From the NCBI GenBank assembly GCA_017590115.1, contig JAGGNK010006335.1, positions 617,553 to 681,552 of the forward strand: a DNA stretch of 64,000 nucleotides, written 5' to 3'. The notes beneath the pieces are model-generated. The model ran no database searches and was not told the origin of the DNA. It saw nothing but the letters and a program-made list of their open reading frames with translations. The stretch is from Montifringilla adamsi. Its lineage: Eukaryota; Chordata; Aves; Passeriformes; Passeridae. This document shows positions 13,331-26,300 of this stretch, piece by piece; the first letter of the stretch is position 1, and the number at the start of each line of letters is the position of its first letter. The position numbers and the translations under genes are program-made.

Positions 13331-16300
13331 CAAAAGATTTTTGGCAAAATAACGCTTTCATCTAAAACTCAATGCAGTGAAAACACCAGGAATTTAAACT
13401 GTACAAATCAAGGGTAAAAGCCATGGGGAAAAAAGCAGCAAATTTTCTGAAGTAGCACCCGTATCTCAGGGATGAGCTTTTGAATTTTAGTTCTACTAAT
13501 TCAAGGCAGAGGTAACGTGTTTATCCATCAAAATAGATTTTAACCAACTGACCACCTGCAATAATCTGCAACACTGTGGTATCTGAAAGGAACCAGGGTT
13601 TTCAGGACCTTTCTCTCCCCAGTGCTGCCAATGCCTAAGTAGGACACTAGTGAAAGGTCAGGAGAGTGTACATCAGCAGGAGAGATGCTAGTTGTGCTGT
13701 TTGTGCCTGCCATGGTTTATAGGCAAGGTAAAAAGGCAGGGGAGAGAGGATGAAGGAGTGTGCTCAGGATAGCAAAGAGCCCGCATCTTCTCACTGTCCA
13801 CAGTTACCGCTCCTGGTCCTGTGTCCCTGATGTTACTTAACACCTATCTTGACACAACTGAGCCTCTTCCCCAATACTTTTGTTGCTGCATTATTTTAAG
13901 TACTTGGCCATGTGACCACTAGGCTCTCACACAATACTACTCAAACAATCAGTATGGAGAATAATCTATCTGCCCACTGTCACAGAAATGATACTGCATT
14001 GTTATGTTCAGTGGAAAGGCTAAGTCTAAATGTTTCATATTAACTGCAAAGAGTTACCCCCTCCCTTCATGCAGGCCTTGCATACCATGGAAGAAAATAC
14101 TAGGCCTTCTCAGACACCATATGCAATGAAAATGTGAGAAGAAACATATACACACACACATACATCTAGTCTTGATAAAATGGCCTTTACAGAACCTGAA
14201 ACTAGAGTATCTTAATAGAGGGGTTAATGAGTGAGTTTCTCCTTTTAAAAGCTTTACAGGGGGTTTCCTACCTCAAATGAATCTGGTTTTGTCATCAAAA
14301 CACATTAAGCCTCATCTTTTGATGCACAGAGCCCTTATATACTAAGTGTTTTTCTTAAGCTATGTTTTCATTCCAGTGTGGCACTCATCTGCTCAAATAC
14401 GTGGCAGTTGGTTTCCGGGGGAAAAAAAAAAAGGGAACAAAAACTCAAAGCCTTCTTGTCCTCTACCAGGATGCCCTCTGGAAGCTAGGAAGAGATGACA
14501 CTCATACTTCAGAGTCAGCTTGCTACCATGATGCTATCCCAAAACAGGCTTTTACAGAGTTCCACGGATGGGAAATCTCCACAAAGAATATGCCAAAGCA
14601 ATGGGCCCTCTGATTAAAATATTGTGACCTGTGAGTTTCATGTTATTTCAGATAACAGATACAGAGCAAAAGGAGAGACAGACAGGTCCTTAACAAGCCA
14701 AGAACTTGAAACACTGTCAGCTACACGATGCAGGATTATATATGCCTGGAAAAATAGTAAGACAGCCTTACTTATTTGGGCTGCTGAAGACAGTCAGTAC
14801 CAGAAGTCTTAAAATGTATGCATGTTTTCTGTAACAATAAGCCCAGCTTCCATTACTGAGTCAGCAACTGGAAAGTAGACCATGCATTCTTTCTGCGGTC
14901 CCAAAGATACAAAGCAGTTTCTCTCTCTTTCTGGACTGTTATGAAGCAGCAGCCTGTTCCAGATTTCCTCTCTAATTTGTGAGCTTCATTCAGAGTGTGC
15001 ACATCCTGAAATACCATACTTGATCCTCCCTACTTGTAATGCTGGTACCAGGATGCCAGAAGAGGTCCAGCTGACCCCTCATGCCCAGGTTCTAAAGAAG
15101 ACAACCCTGTGTTTAATGATCTGGACGAGGCTTTTAGCTCTGTACTATCCAAACTTCATAGCAGGAGTCCAGTTTTCATGTTGAATGAAAGTGAAGTTAT
15201 AGTCCACACTGTGGGACCTGAAGAACATCCCCAAATTTAAATTAAGAATTTAAACAATTAAGAAAAGGTTTCACTGAAAACAGAAATCATTCCTCCAACT
15301 GCATCTCTACCAGAAAACTGAGCAGGAATCACTAGATTGAAAGGAGAAGCTGCAGGCATCTGCCATTTTTCCATAGCTGTTTTGTCTTTCTTTATAGCTT
15401 TAGCTGCATCATTCCGTTGCTATAGATGACAATTCATACCCTCGTTGTACCATGACCAGAAAGTAGAAAGTACATGTAATGGTCAGCTGTTGCTGAAGCT
15501 GTCACAGTGCTAGGAGTACAGACTCATCAATGAGACCCAGCAATAACTGCCTCAGCATGTAACTGGCTCCATCACAAAACAGCTTTTGCATATTTCAGAG
15601 TTATACTTAAGTCCCCCAAAGCAGCTAGAGATGTTTTTCTAGACACACTGGCAACAGGAATGCTCCTAAGGCTAACGCTCAAGTTGTTACTGTGCAACAG
15701 AGAACAAGTAGGCCTACCATATAGCTAATCAGGCTCTAGCCAACATGGCTTAAGCAGCTCCAAGCAGCAGATGCATGGAAGTGGCAAAATCTTGCAGGCC
15801 CCATCCTCCGCCCACAAGTGGCTCACAGAGCCCTTTGTGTATGATGTTGACCAAAAGGGAAGGGTTCAGTTCCTGGGGAACCACAGTGAGATGAGACAGC
15901 AGAGATGTGAGTGAAGAACAAGATGACGATAGCCTATAGATGGATAGCACATCTGGATGGTGTATGGCAGGCGTGCGGCTGCTCCAGCGCCAGTCTCCAG
16001 CACAAAGCTGTAAAAGTACTGGATCACCACAGCTTCAGCAGATGGGTAAACAGAGACGTGGCCTCACAGGAACTGATGAAGAAACAGCCTCTGAACAGCA
16101 CACACTCATCCAAGTGAGAACAGACAGTCATTGTGTCCCTGGGCCCACACCTAGTAATACCCACAAAGAAGCCTAATGAGGTAAGTGAATTTTCATGACG
16201 AGTCTTGCATTCCCAGTTATTTGAAGCCTAGATGCTAAGGCTCCTCAGTAAAGCTATGCTGTATATCAGTTCAGCTCTAACATATGACTGTGCTAATTTA

Positions 16301-16372
16301 CTTAATTGAACACTAAGTGGTACTTCTTTTAACCTTATTAATGATGATTCTTGAGCTTGCTGTTATATAACA

Positions 16373-16417
16373 AATTCACTAAAATGAAACAACAAGATTC
16401 ATTAAAATGAAACAACA
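16373..16417 (+). repeat. Short tandem duplication (about 22-24 bases)
   Basis: ATTCACTAAAATGAAACAAC is followed at once by ATTCATTAAAATGAAACAAC, differing at one base. It is a local duplication of recent or moderate age in noncoding DNA. Confidence 0.75.
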
Positions 16418-17163
16418 AAAGTAAAGTCAAGACAAAAGAGTCTGGTGTCAAAGTTAATGGTTTCAGTGATAAAAAAGAATTGGTATAACATACTATTGCC
16501 TTGGGTATTCTTGTTCCTTTTTTATTTTGAGAGTTGTGGCTGATGAAATTCAAATGCCTTTTAAAACCGGCTTTGGCTGAATAATGAGAAACTAAGCTAC
16601 AGCTGAAAAATTGCTCTACAGGCTGTTTCCCCTTCATTCATGCTGTCCAAATACTGTTGAAGTAAATGCTTTGAAATATTTTGACTCAACTGTTCTAGCA
16701 CTTTCTCTCTTCCCAGTGCTGGGATCCTTTTACAGAAATAATCTCTCCTGTGTTTTGTGTTTTTCTCTTTACACTTGTACTGTTTCAGCTGTGCTATTTG
16801 GATGATCTAAGGAGCTCTCAGCAGCTCATGGTTTTGCCTTTTTTTGGTTAGGATGCTATTGTGAGCATTAAAGGAACACATTTTCAGTTATAGAACAATT
16901 AAAAAAATTATCTATGGAATGATTTTCTTCAAGAATGAACTGGGAGGAGGGAAGGATTTTTTGTGAAGGCAGAAATCTCAGCATCTTGGAATCTCTGTTT
17001 GGCTGGGAAACAGCTTACAGAAAAGCAACCCCAAGTAAACATTTCAGATGAGACAAGTGGTACATAATAGTTATTTGTGACAATGAGGTACTATCTTTGA
17101 AATACAAAGAAGAACCCAGTACTATCAAAATGTAATGAAAGGCACGCTCATAGGCAACACTCT

Positions 17164-17334
17164 TCACGACTTGTCTGCACTCGGTTTTACTGGACCGGGG
17201 TGGTATCTACCATAGGTATGAACACAGGTCTCCCCTTTGCGTCCTCCTTCAGAGACTGACGTGCTATCCACTTTCATCTCTTTCAGGCTTCCAGTTTTTT
17301 TCTGCTTCTGCTTGGATTTTTTCAACATATGGAC
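17164..17334 (-). CDS. DGKQ: DGKQ last coding exon with stop
   Basis: 171 nt including TGA at 17164-17166; acceptor TTTTAG|GTCCAT. It encodes [20 protein letters not shown] and a further 36 residues ending PSADKS. The basic start (KKSKQKQKK) matches VHMLRKAKQKPRR of the human protein. The tail then continues with unrelated, hydrophilic sequence and is about 23 residues longer than the human tail as I recall it. Retention of the frame to a clean stop supports the exon. Confidence 0.94.
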   Translation of the reverse strand, partial: VHMLKKSKQKQKKTGSLKEMKVDSTSVSEGGRKGETCVHTYGRYHPGPVKPSADKS

Positions 17335-20300
17335 CTAAAATTGAAAAATTTAAAAGACGGTGAGTATTAAAATATCTGTAGTCATCAATTAGCTGATCTA
17401 AGGCAACAAACTAATAACCAAGTAAAAAGCTGAACTGCAACAGAAAAACATATAAATACACAACTATCTGGTGCACCGATCCTTGTAAAGCTATAGGACT
17501 TACTGCTTTTTTTACATAAACATATGCACGTTATGTATATGTATGTGTGTGCATATATATTCCTGTACACACATATGTATATATACCCATAAATAGAAAT
17601 AACTAGTCAGTAACTTGGTAGAAGAAGAAGAAGAAATGTTTCTTACTGAAGGACAAGTTAGGTTTGCTTTCTCTCTCTGTCTTTCCTTTACCCTTCCACT
17701 TCTACTCATGAAAAGAACAAAGTTTTAACATATTCTGAAACTTTGAGGTATGGCCCTCTCTTTCACTTCTCCTCAGCAAGGGCAATTGTTCTGGTATCCC
17801 TCCCAGTACAGCTACATATCCTTTGAGCTTGCCTACAGCAGCATATGTCTGTGAGTTGAAAAGGCATCCCTAAGGTAGCAGGCAAATGTGCAGACTGGTG
17901 TGTACCGCAGTCACCTACTGCAAAATGTTTATTTCACAATTTCAAAGTCAATAGAGAAGTTAAATTCTTAGGGAGCTGATGCTGTGTTTTATGTACACAT
18001 TGAGATAATCAAGAAAAACCAGACACTGATTACCCAAGTCTTTTTCACAGGCCTTGCTCCTCTTTTATTAATTTTCCTTCTTTGCTACTACCGTCAGACA
18101 GACCTTCCCTTCTCCAGTAGACTGATTCCTACCTCGCACACTGCACTACTACCACTGCCCTGCTTCAAGAAAAGCAACACTGCCTGCAGATCTCAATACA
18201 GAGGAAAAATTGGATCACTAGGCCAAACCTCAGGGACTATTTTTTTAAACATGAGCCTCATCTGAACCACTGGAGAGAGCCCTCAAACTGTCCTCTTTAG
18301 AAATTGCTGTGTCAGTTACCACACAGTGCTAAGCAGCTCCTTTAGGGTTAAGCATAAGAACACAGATAAGAAAGATAATATGGTAACATCTAGTGCACGA
18401 ACAAAGTCAAATTGCTAAGAGAAACCTACACCCAGTACCTTTGGTCCTGCAGCAGAAATTATAATCTGGCCAGGGGCCTGAATCCAGGGCTCTCCATCAA
18501 CTTGAACTGGAATTGGCTTCAGGAGTGTTACACGGAAATACGAGCCTTGAGCTATGCGGATTCCTGATCGAAAACCACCTTGGACTTGACCCTGTTAGGG
18601 AATAAAAGCCAGAATATCAATCACCCCAACTAACAAGAAGTACAAATACTAGCTGCAGTTAAGTTGGGTGGATATTATTTTATTCTCACCTGACATTTTA
18701 AGTTTCAGCTAAAAAACTGCTTAGGCAAAACTAGGATGGCCTTTACTACCCCAACATTATTTCAGGTACTCCAGGAAGGAGGACTCCCCTGCAGGCTGCA
18801 GGAGGCAAAACAATTTCCAAAGCAAAGCTGTTTGTATGCAAAGGTTGGCCAAGCAGCATGCACTCACAAAGGTCTTGTTTGCTTTGGCTTCCCCCTCTGA
18901 AACACAGTAAATACTTCTACAAAACACCTAATTATACACACAGACTTCAGCACATGTGAAATTCCAAAGTCTAAAAGCAGTTTATTAATCAGAGAGAGTT
19001 CTTCCAAACTCAACTCCAAATGTGGGAGTAAAAACCTTAATATCACAAATCTAAAGCACAGGTTTGTTAAAATTTATACTCCAAAGCTGCTTCTACTTTC
19101 ACAGAAGATTTAAGGATCTCTACCAAAACAACTCTTTAGTGTACTTTAGAAGATCTAAGTTACAAAATAAAGTTGACCAACACCAAAAATTGAGCTCCAC
19201 AAAATTTAAGCACCCACATTTCCATTTCTGGCAGTTTTATGGATTAGTTATCTCTAGTTACCTGACTACATATACTTTTTCAGAAGCAGATTTCTTTAAA
19301 TAGTGGTAAGATATGAAGACAAAAATAACCTACCATCCCACAGGAGTGTGTTACTAATAGCAAACCATTGTAAAATATGTAATATACATGAAAGAATTAA
19401 AAAAATAATTGCCTAAGTTGAGTCATACTATTCTTTGCAGAACAGCATACCACCTACTTGATGTGGCAATCAAATCAAGAGCAGCAAGTATCAAATTCTC
19501 AGTGACATGTGTTGGAAAGCCTGTGGCAGATAATGATAAAGCAACCTGTCTTGATGGAATCTCCACTGTGACTGTGATGAGGTATAACAAGACTTTCTCA
19601 AATACACTAGGTGAAGGGTGCATGTTTTTGTAATATTAGAATCAAATCTTGTTTTCATCCCATGAACCATTCCATTTGGACACCATGATACCTGTTATGA
19701 GAAAGCTAGTGCATTACATAATACATACATATATTTGTATTTTATATATACATATATATTGCATTTTATATATCTATATAAATATTCACATATGTATGTT
19801 TCTCTACTTGGTTCAAAGTCTAGCTAAGTCATGAAGCATTTCCCCATGGATTTTTAACAACTTCTCAGTTCCTATTACTTCTTACCCAAACTTAACAAAC
19901 AGGCATAACTGCACTTGCAATGCACTGTTTGTCAAGGAAACAAGCCTGTCCCATAAAATGCATGTTTCTTCCGTGCTTGCTGGGATGCCAACTCACCATG
20001 TGAACGACGCCAGTCACACCAACCACTTCCAGCAGGCCGTCATCGATGCGTGGCTTCTCAAAGCGGTTGTCACTTTCAGACCCCCACAGGTCGGCCCCAG
20101 AGCCCCAGCTGTGTGGAGAGCACACCGGTGACCACCTGTGGTCTGCCCCCAGGCATGCTCCCTGGTGCCCTGCTAAGGTGGCCGGTTTCTCAGGCTTCAA
20201 AAGCCACACACTGTGCTTCCCCACCAGCTGGAGGGAACAGTTTTTCTGCATTCTAAAAGCAGGAACTCTTTTTGTAAAATCTGGAAGAATTTTTATCAGA

Positions 20301-23300
20301 TCTTTTAGTAGTAAAAGGAGCAAAGTAAATAGTTTCAGTTGGAAACAAAAGGTGTAAATAGGAAGAAGGTAACTCTGTAGAGTTTTAGTTTGCTGGGAAA
20401 TACAGGTTACAGCTAAACTAACCCTTAATTTTCAAGACTAAAGAACTTAATATAGCTCTTAATGGTCTTGACAACATTCACGGAAGTTACTGAAGAGAAA
20501 TTAAATCTAAAACAATTATCAACATTTCATTCTTGTACCTGGCCAAAAGCACTTGTAGTTAAGCTGATATTCATGCACTTCAGTCCTCTGAAATGCTCCT
20601 GACAATTTAAACCATACTGCTTTTTGTATGACCCTTCCCACTCAAATCACTTGCTTATTGTTCTGGCACATGAACTACTCATCACTTAACTGGGATCTTT
20701 TCTTCTCCACAGCTCTCATGTGCAATGTATTTGTGTACATGTAAAAAGGAGCATTTGAATAAAACATTTTCAGACTGAAACACAGAGATACAGGTTGTTT
20801 AAGACAAGATGGTACTTGAAAAAATAATAGTATGATAGGACTAATTACCTGCTGGTTTTGTGCAAACAAAAAACCTGCTTCTATCAACATCACATCTAAG
20901 GAAGCCAGATCTCCTGTGGAATTACACAACAGTTACTCTAGCTCCCTGCAGGTGTCAAGGAAGCACTCACAGACCTATAAAGGTATCTGAACTGTGGTGT
21001 TCCATGGCTACCCAGGCAGCATCACACACTCCATGTATATTGACCAACTGCCTGTAGGACCTGGGCAGTGTTTGACACTGAAATCCTGGCCTTCACTGCA
21101 GGAACTGCTTAGGTACCCAGTCCCCAGCATGTCAGAAAGTGTGTGCAGGTTGTCATTGATCCTGTTACCTAACCATTTGGCACTTGATGATCAAATACCA
21201 AGTGGCAATTCTACACACACAGTCCAGCATGCACCCACAAGGGATCCTTCCTCTTCTTTTTACCTGGGTATATTAATAAAGATGAGTCCTTCTATACTTG
21301 GTAACTCCACCTCATGCTGGTCCACTTGCAGCTTTATGTCCTTGTGAAGGTTTCTAGTGTGACTTATCTTCTGCAGTCCAACTTTCACGTAAACTCCCTT
21401 GTTGTGAAACCTGGAGCAGACAAGGATCTTGTAACTAAAAGGTAAGACCCGACAGAGCACTCGTTCCTGTATGTATACCACTATTGTCCTCTAGCAGGTA
21501 TATTTAAAGAGTTTTTCAATTACAACTAATTTCAAATTCTTCTAGCTTTACTGCATAAAAACAAAGCATAAACCATGAACTGCTACCTTACATACCTTTA
21601 GTTAAGGGATGATTCTGCTGTTGAGGCATGTGCAGATTGTGAAATTTTATTACAGAAAAATTGTCCCTCCTTCAAGCATTGCCTACAATGCTTCTTTGAA
21701 ATGTAAACTCCTGGGCTGGAAGATTACATTTTTGATTAAGACTTAGAGGTCATCATGACCAATTTTAAATTGTTTTCTCAAGCAATGCTACAATACTTAC
21801 AGCAAAAAAACATTTGAAAATCTTTGCTTTACACATTCCTAATTAATTTGAAATATACTTAGCTTCAGAAACTTAAAACAGGCTTAGTAATCTCAACTTG
21901 TGATAGAGCTCTAACATCTCTAATTTTAGAATAAAAAAGATGAAGATTTTTATGGCATCCCTAGAAATGGCAAAATATTTTAAGAATAACATAAACAAAA
22001 GATAGTTAAACACACAGACTATTTTCTTCTATAATGGAAACCTTTGGATGCATGGCCTTCAGGGCAACCTTAAAATAAAAAACATAAATTTCCATTATTT
22101 TACCCTACTAGTACATGGGTGTCATTGGAATTCAACTCTGCAAAATCTCTCTAGCATTACGTCTAAATACCGTAGACATTAAAGCAGGGAAGACAGCCAA
22201 TGCAGGTTACAGCCAAATCTTCAGAGAGAGACTCTTCAGATTTTTCAGTCATCTTAAATTATTACATTGGGAATGCTTAGTCCTATGTCCTAACAGTTTA
22301 AAATAGCACCAAGTTAAAGGTACCTCATGTAATAACATTTAACATACACTTCTGCTCCATGCAAGATTGTGTTTTACCAGAACAGCTTTTGTCTAATTTG
22401 GATACAACTGAAAAATACTGGAATATCAGTAGGAAACACAACACTTGAAATATCCCCAAGAAGTATTAATTTTTGTTGCATGAAGAAGGAAGCCATCAGA
22501 AACTGAAAGAATAATTCACAGTGCCCTAACTGAAGAACAGTTGTATATCTCTGTAAAACAAGTCTAAGCTTGCATTAAATTGCGCAAAATATTTTCCCAA
22601 ACCTTGCATTTAGGAAACTGCTTGCCATGGCAACCTCCTGCCATTTTGGATGGTGCAAGTAATATGTGATCTCTTCTGTAGTATGCAATCCTAAAGACTG
22701 CTCCAGGATCCCCTGGGAATGACTTGGATGAAGAGCCAGATGCCTCCTCAGCAAGTTCACTGACAACACAAAGTTGGGAGGACTGGCTGATACCCCGGAC
22801 AGCTCTGCAGCTGTTCAGAGGGACCTTGACAGGCTGGAGAGATGGGCAGATGAGAAACAATCTGAAATGCAACAGAATGTCCTGCACCTAGGAAAAATAA
22901 TCCCATGAACCAGCACAGGCTGGGGGCAATCTGCTGGAAGGCAGCTGTGAGGAGAAGGACCTGGGGCTTCTGGTGAACCACAAGCTGTCCATGTCCATGT
23001 GTCCTGGAGGCCAAGAAGCCAATCAGATCCTGGGTGCATTAGGAAGAGCATCACCTGCAGGTCGAGGGAGGTGATCCTACCCCTCTGCTCAGCCCTGGTG
23101 AAGTACATCTTCAGTCTGTGTCCAGTTTTGGGCTCCTCAGTACAAGAGAGACATGGAGCTCCGGGAGTGCGTCGAGTGAAGGACAGCAAAGATTATTAAG
23201 GGACTGGAGCAAGCAAAGGTAAATATCATGTGTCAGCACTGTAAGCATGCACAAGCTTTTGGCTTCTGCAAAATGTACCTCAGTATCAATTCATTATTTC

Positions 23301-26300
23301 ATGTTTCCTTTTCAGGAGTATATAGTCCTTTAGATTTGGAGAAAAAAAAATTCTTTTTCCCACAAGTCCTTCAAGTCACCCTGCAAGAATGATACCAAGA
23401 CATTGTCCACTGCACTATGGATGCTGCACACTGGAAAATGACTGAGATGAAGATGACAGGGATGAAAAGCACACAGGGCAATAGCAATCAAAGTATATCC
23501 CTTAAATGCAGTGGCAATAAGAAGAGGATGCATATTTTGAAATGCTGCAGCTTTGCAAACATGGAGTAGTATATTTTGAAGAAAGAATGAACATAACTTG
23601 TACATTATATTAACTGCACAAATCCATCTAGAAAAGTTCCACGTACTAGAACAGATCCTGCCGTACACAAACTTATTGCCTGATTTTACTATCTATGTCA
23701 GGTAGTAAACTCAAGTCAAGGTAGTTTTACTACCTTGACTCCCACAGTCAAGTGTATTGAAAATGCAAACCAGTGGCTAATAGCATCTTATGTACCAGGA
23801 GCCACCTATATTTACATCAACAACTGTATTAGTCAGTTTTTAAGAAAAGCACCCTGAGCAATGCCTGTAATGACAGGCGGAACACTACAAGATAGGTTGG
23901 ATTACACATCATTGCACTCATAATTGGTCAGAGAATATTTTTAAAAGTTACAGTTTTAACACTGCATAGTTGTAACTGGCTGTAACTCTGGCAACCAAGA
24001 GACAATTTAGAAGGCATTTAATCACAAACATAGAGGAAAGCAAACAAAACCAGTTTCTATAAGGAATTACTGATTAATTACACAGACATGATTTCTTCTG
24101 CTCATCAATTTCAGCAATTATGGGAAAAATAAAAAGTCCCAATACTGGTTGATGTGCATGCCAGAGAGGAGGAAGATAAGATCTCTGTCAACACATTTTT
24201 AATAACATTCTCATTTGAGATACAGAGAGTTTTTTATCCTTAATATCAGCATGCAGGTGCTGCAACAGCACTAGGCAAAACAAGAAAAGGTACAGTAGAA
24301 GTCCTGAACACTTCTGAACAGTGCTTATTGCTCAGGTAGCAGCACTGCCCTCACTCTTGCTAAAGGCTTTGAGCAAAAGATATTTCCACTATCTCAAAAT
24401 TTCACTAAACTCAACCGTGCAGTTACTGGCAATTAAGAATACTGAATAACAATGATATGGCTTCCAAAAACTGCTTTGGTGCTCTCTCAGTAGAGGAAAA
24501 AAACCCCAAACCATACCCAAACCAACAAAACACAGGAATTTTGTGTCTATGACTTCCTGGCTAGCTTAATTCCTCCTTGTCCCAGCTCTGTCACAAGCAA
24601 TATTAGTGGATACCTGTAGCATTTAAGATTATCATTTGCAGTGTAAATTGGAAGTAATGCATTACTACAGAATTGACCTTCATACCTAGTTTCCCCAGGA
24701 TTACCTGCTATTAAATTTCCCTGGTTCTTCTTCTCTAGCATGATGAAAGTCCAAGCTCAACTCTGCATCAATGCCAAGACCACAATAATTGTTCATCTGT
24801 ACAATCTGACCAAAATAAAAAAAAAAGGTATAATTTCCTGCTTACATTTACAGATGAATAATGAAGACCTTGCAAAGTTTTTCAACAACAGCAAGTTTTG
24901 CAGATGATTCTTCCAAGTCACTTGCATCTTGACAGATTCTGGAAAACATTTTCCAGAAACACTGCACTAAAAATAAAGCTGCATGAACAACTGTTGACAT
25001 GCTTAGTCATTATTTCCAAAGTATCAGAAACTTCAAAATTTAATATTTTAATTAAAAGTAACAAGCATAATAAGGCAGAAATAAAAACAAATGCAGAATA
25101 AAACCAACTCAACCTCTCAAAGCAATTCTATGCAATAACTTCACAAGCTGCTGAACACTAATGCCACTATTGTTTTTGGCATCAGCCATGGATTTATATT
25201 ACATCATTGGGAAGACACACTTACTTTGGAAGGTGACCAGCTTACACCAGATGAATGAACAACTTGACTTCACCTACTCAGCTGCATTTTAATTAGCTCC
25301 CTATATGCCAACCTCAAGTTTCTACAGATTTCAACCATTTCTTCCATTAAATCTGTGCATGCCAGTTCATTCTATAACTCCTTTATCCTAGGCCTTACTC
25401 TCTCATCCTTCACCTTTAAAAAGCAGATGGGGAAAAAAAGCCCTTGTCTCCACCAAGTGAAAAATAGCTGGAACCTGAGCATCTTAAATCCTACAACTGA
25501 CTCATAAAGCCTAGGATTTTCAGTGACCAGACTAAAATCTTGGACAATTGCTACCATTGTTACAATTTCCTACTTTTTTTTGCAAGCCCCTTGTCCAATT
25601 TCTTCCTTTCATATGAAAAGAGACAGAACCAGGATTCATACAGAGCTCCAAAATCACCACCTACAATCAACATTTTTTATTTTCCTAAACAGAAACAAGC
25701 TCATATGAACCAAGTGACAGTGACTTTCACTCAAAAAAAAAAAAAAAAAAAGGCAAATAACAGATGGCACATATACAGACACACAATAGCAGTAAGATGA
25801 CGGAAGGATTTACTTCCTGTATATGCTAGAAACTCCTAGTAATTTCTTAAACTGTGAAAGAAAAGATGAGAGTACCTCTTGGGGAAGGGAGTGTTCTTTG
25901 GTTGACACTCCAGTTTTACAAGTGTTTTGGCATTTCTTCCAAGGCCTTTTCTTATTTGAGAAATTTTTTTTCCAGCTGAAGCAAATAGGAATGCCATCGC
26001 CCTGTGAATCTTTTCATTAATCCTCTATCAGATGCTTTTTGCTAAACAGCTACAAAAGATGCTCTGCAGTCAACTAGTCCTGCCAGAACCAAGACACTAG
26101 GTCCAGATGTGTGCTGTATTCACTAGGAAACAGCCCAGTAAGACCCAAGCACAAAGACAAGTGAGCAGTAAAAATTAAACTATGTTAATACCCATCCTCT
26201 TTGTGATTTTCACTAGAGCAACAGTTCCTAAGAATCACACCCAAATGGTGCCCAGCTCACCTTGGGAGGCTCAGGTTCCGCAATGCCATTTTCTGCACCT

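Larger units (their letters stand above)
10251..17163 (-). other. DGKQ: Probable long DGKQ 3' UTR
   Basis: No coding exon is visible on either strand. Read on the minus strand the sequence is T-rich and unique with few recognisable transposons, as is usual in vertebrate 3' UTRs, and it starts directly at the DGKQ stop codon. Short TA/CA repeats occur at 13276-13330 and a near-tandem 22-base duplication lies outside it at 16373-16417. Two AATAAA signals lie at 10268-10291. The extent is an inference; an intron or a separate noncoding transcript is possible. Confidence 0.4.
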
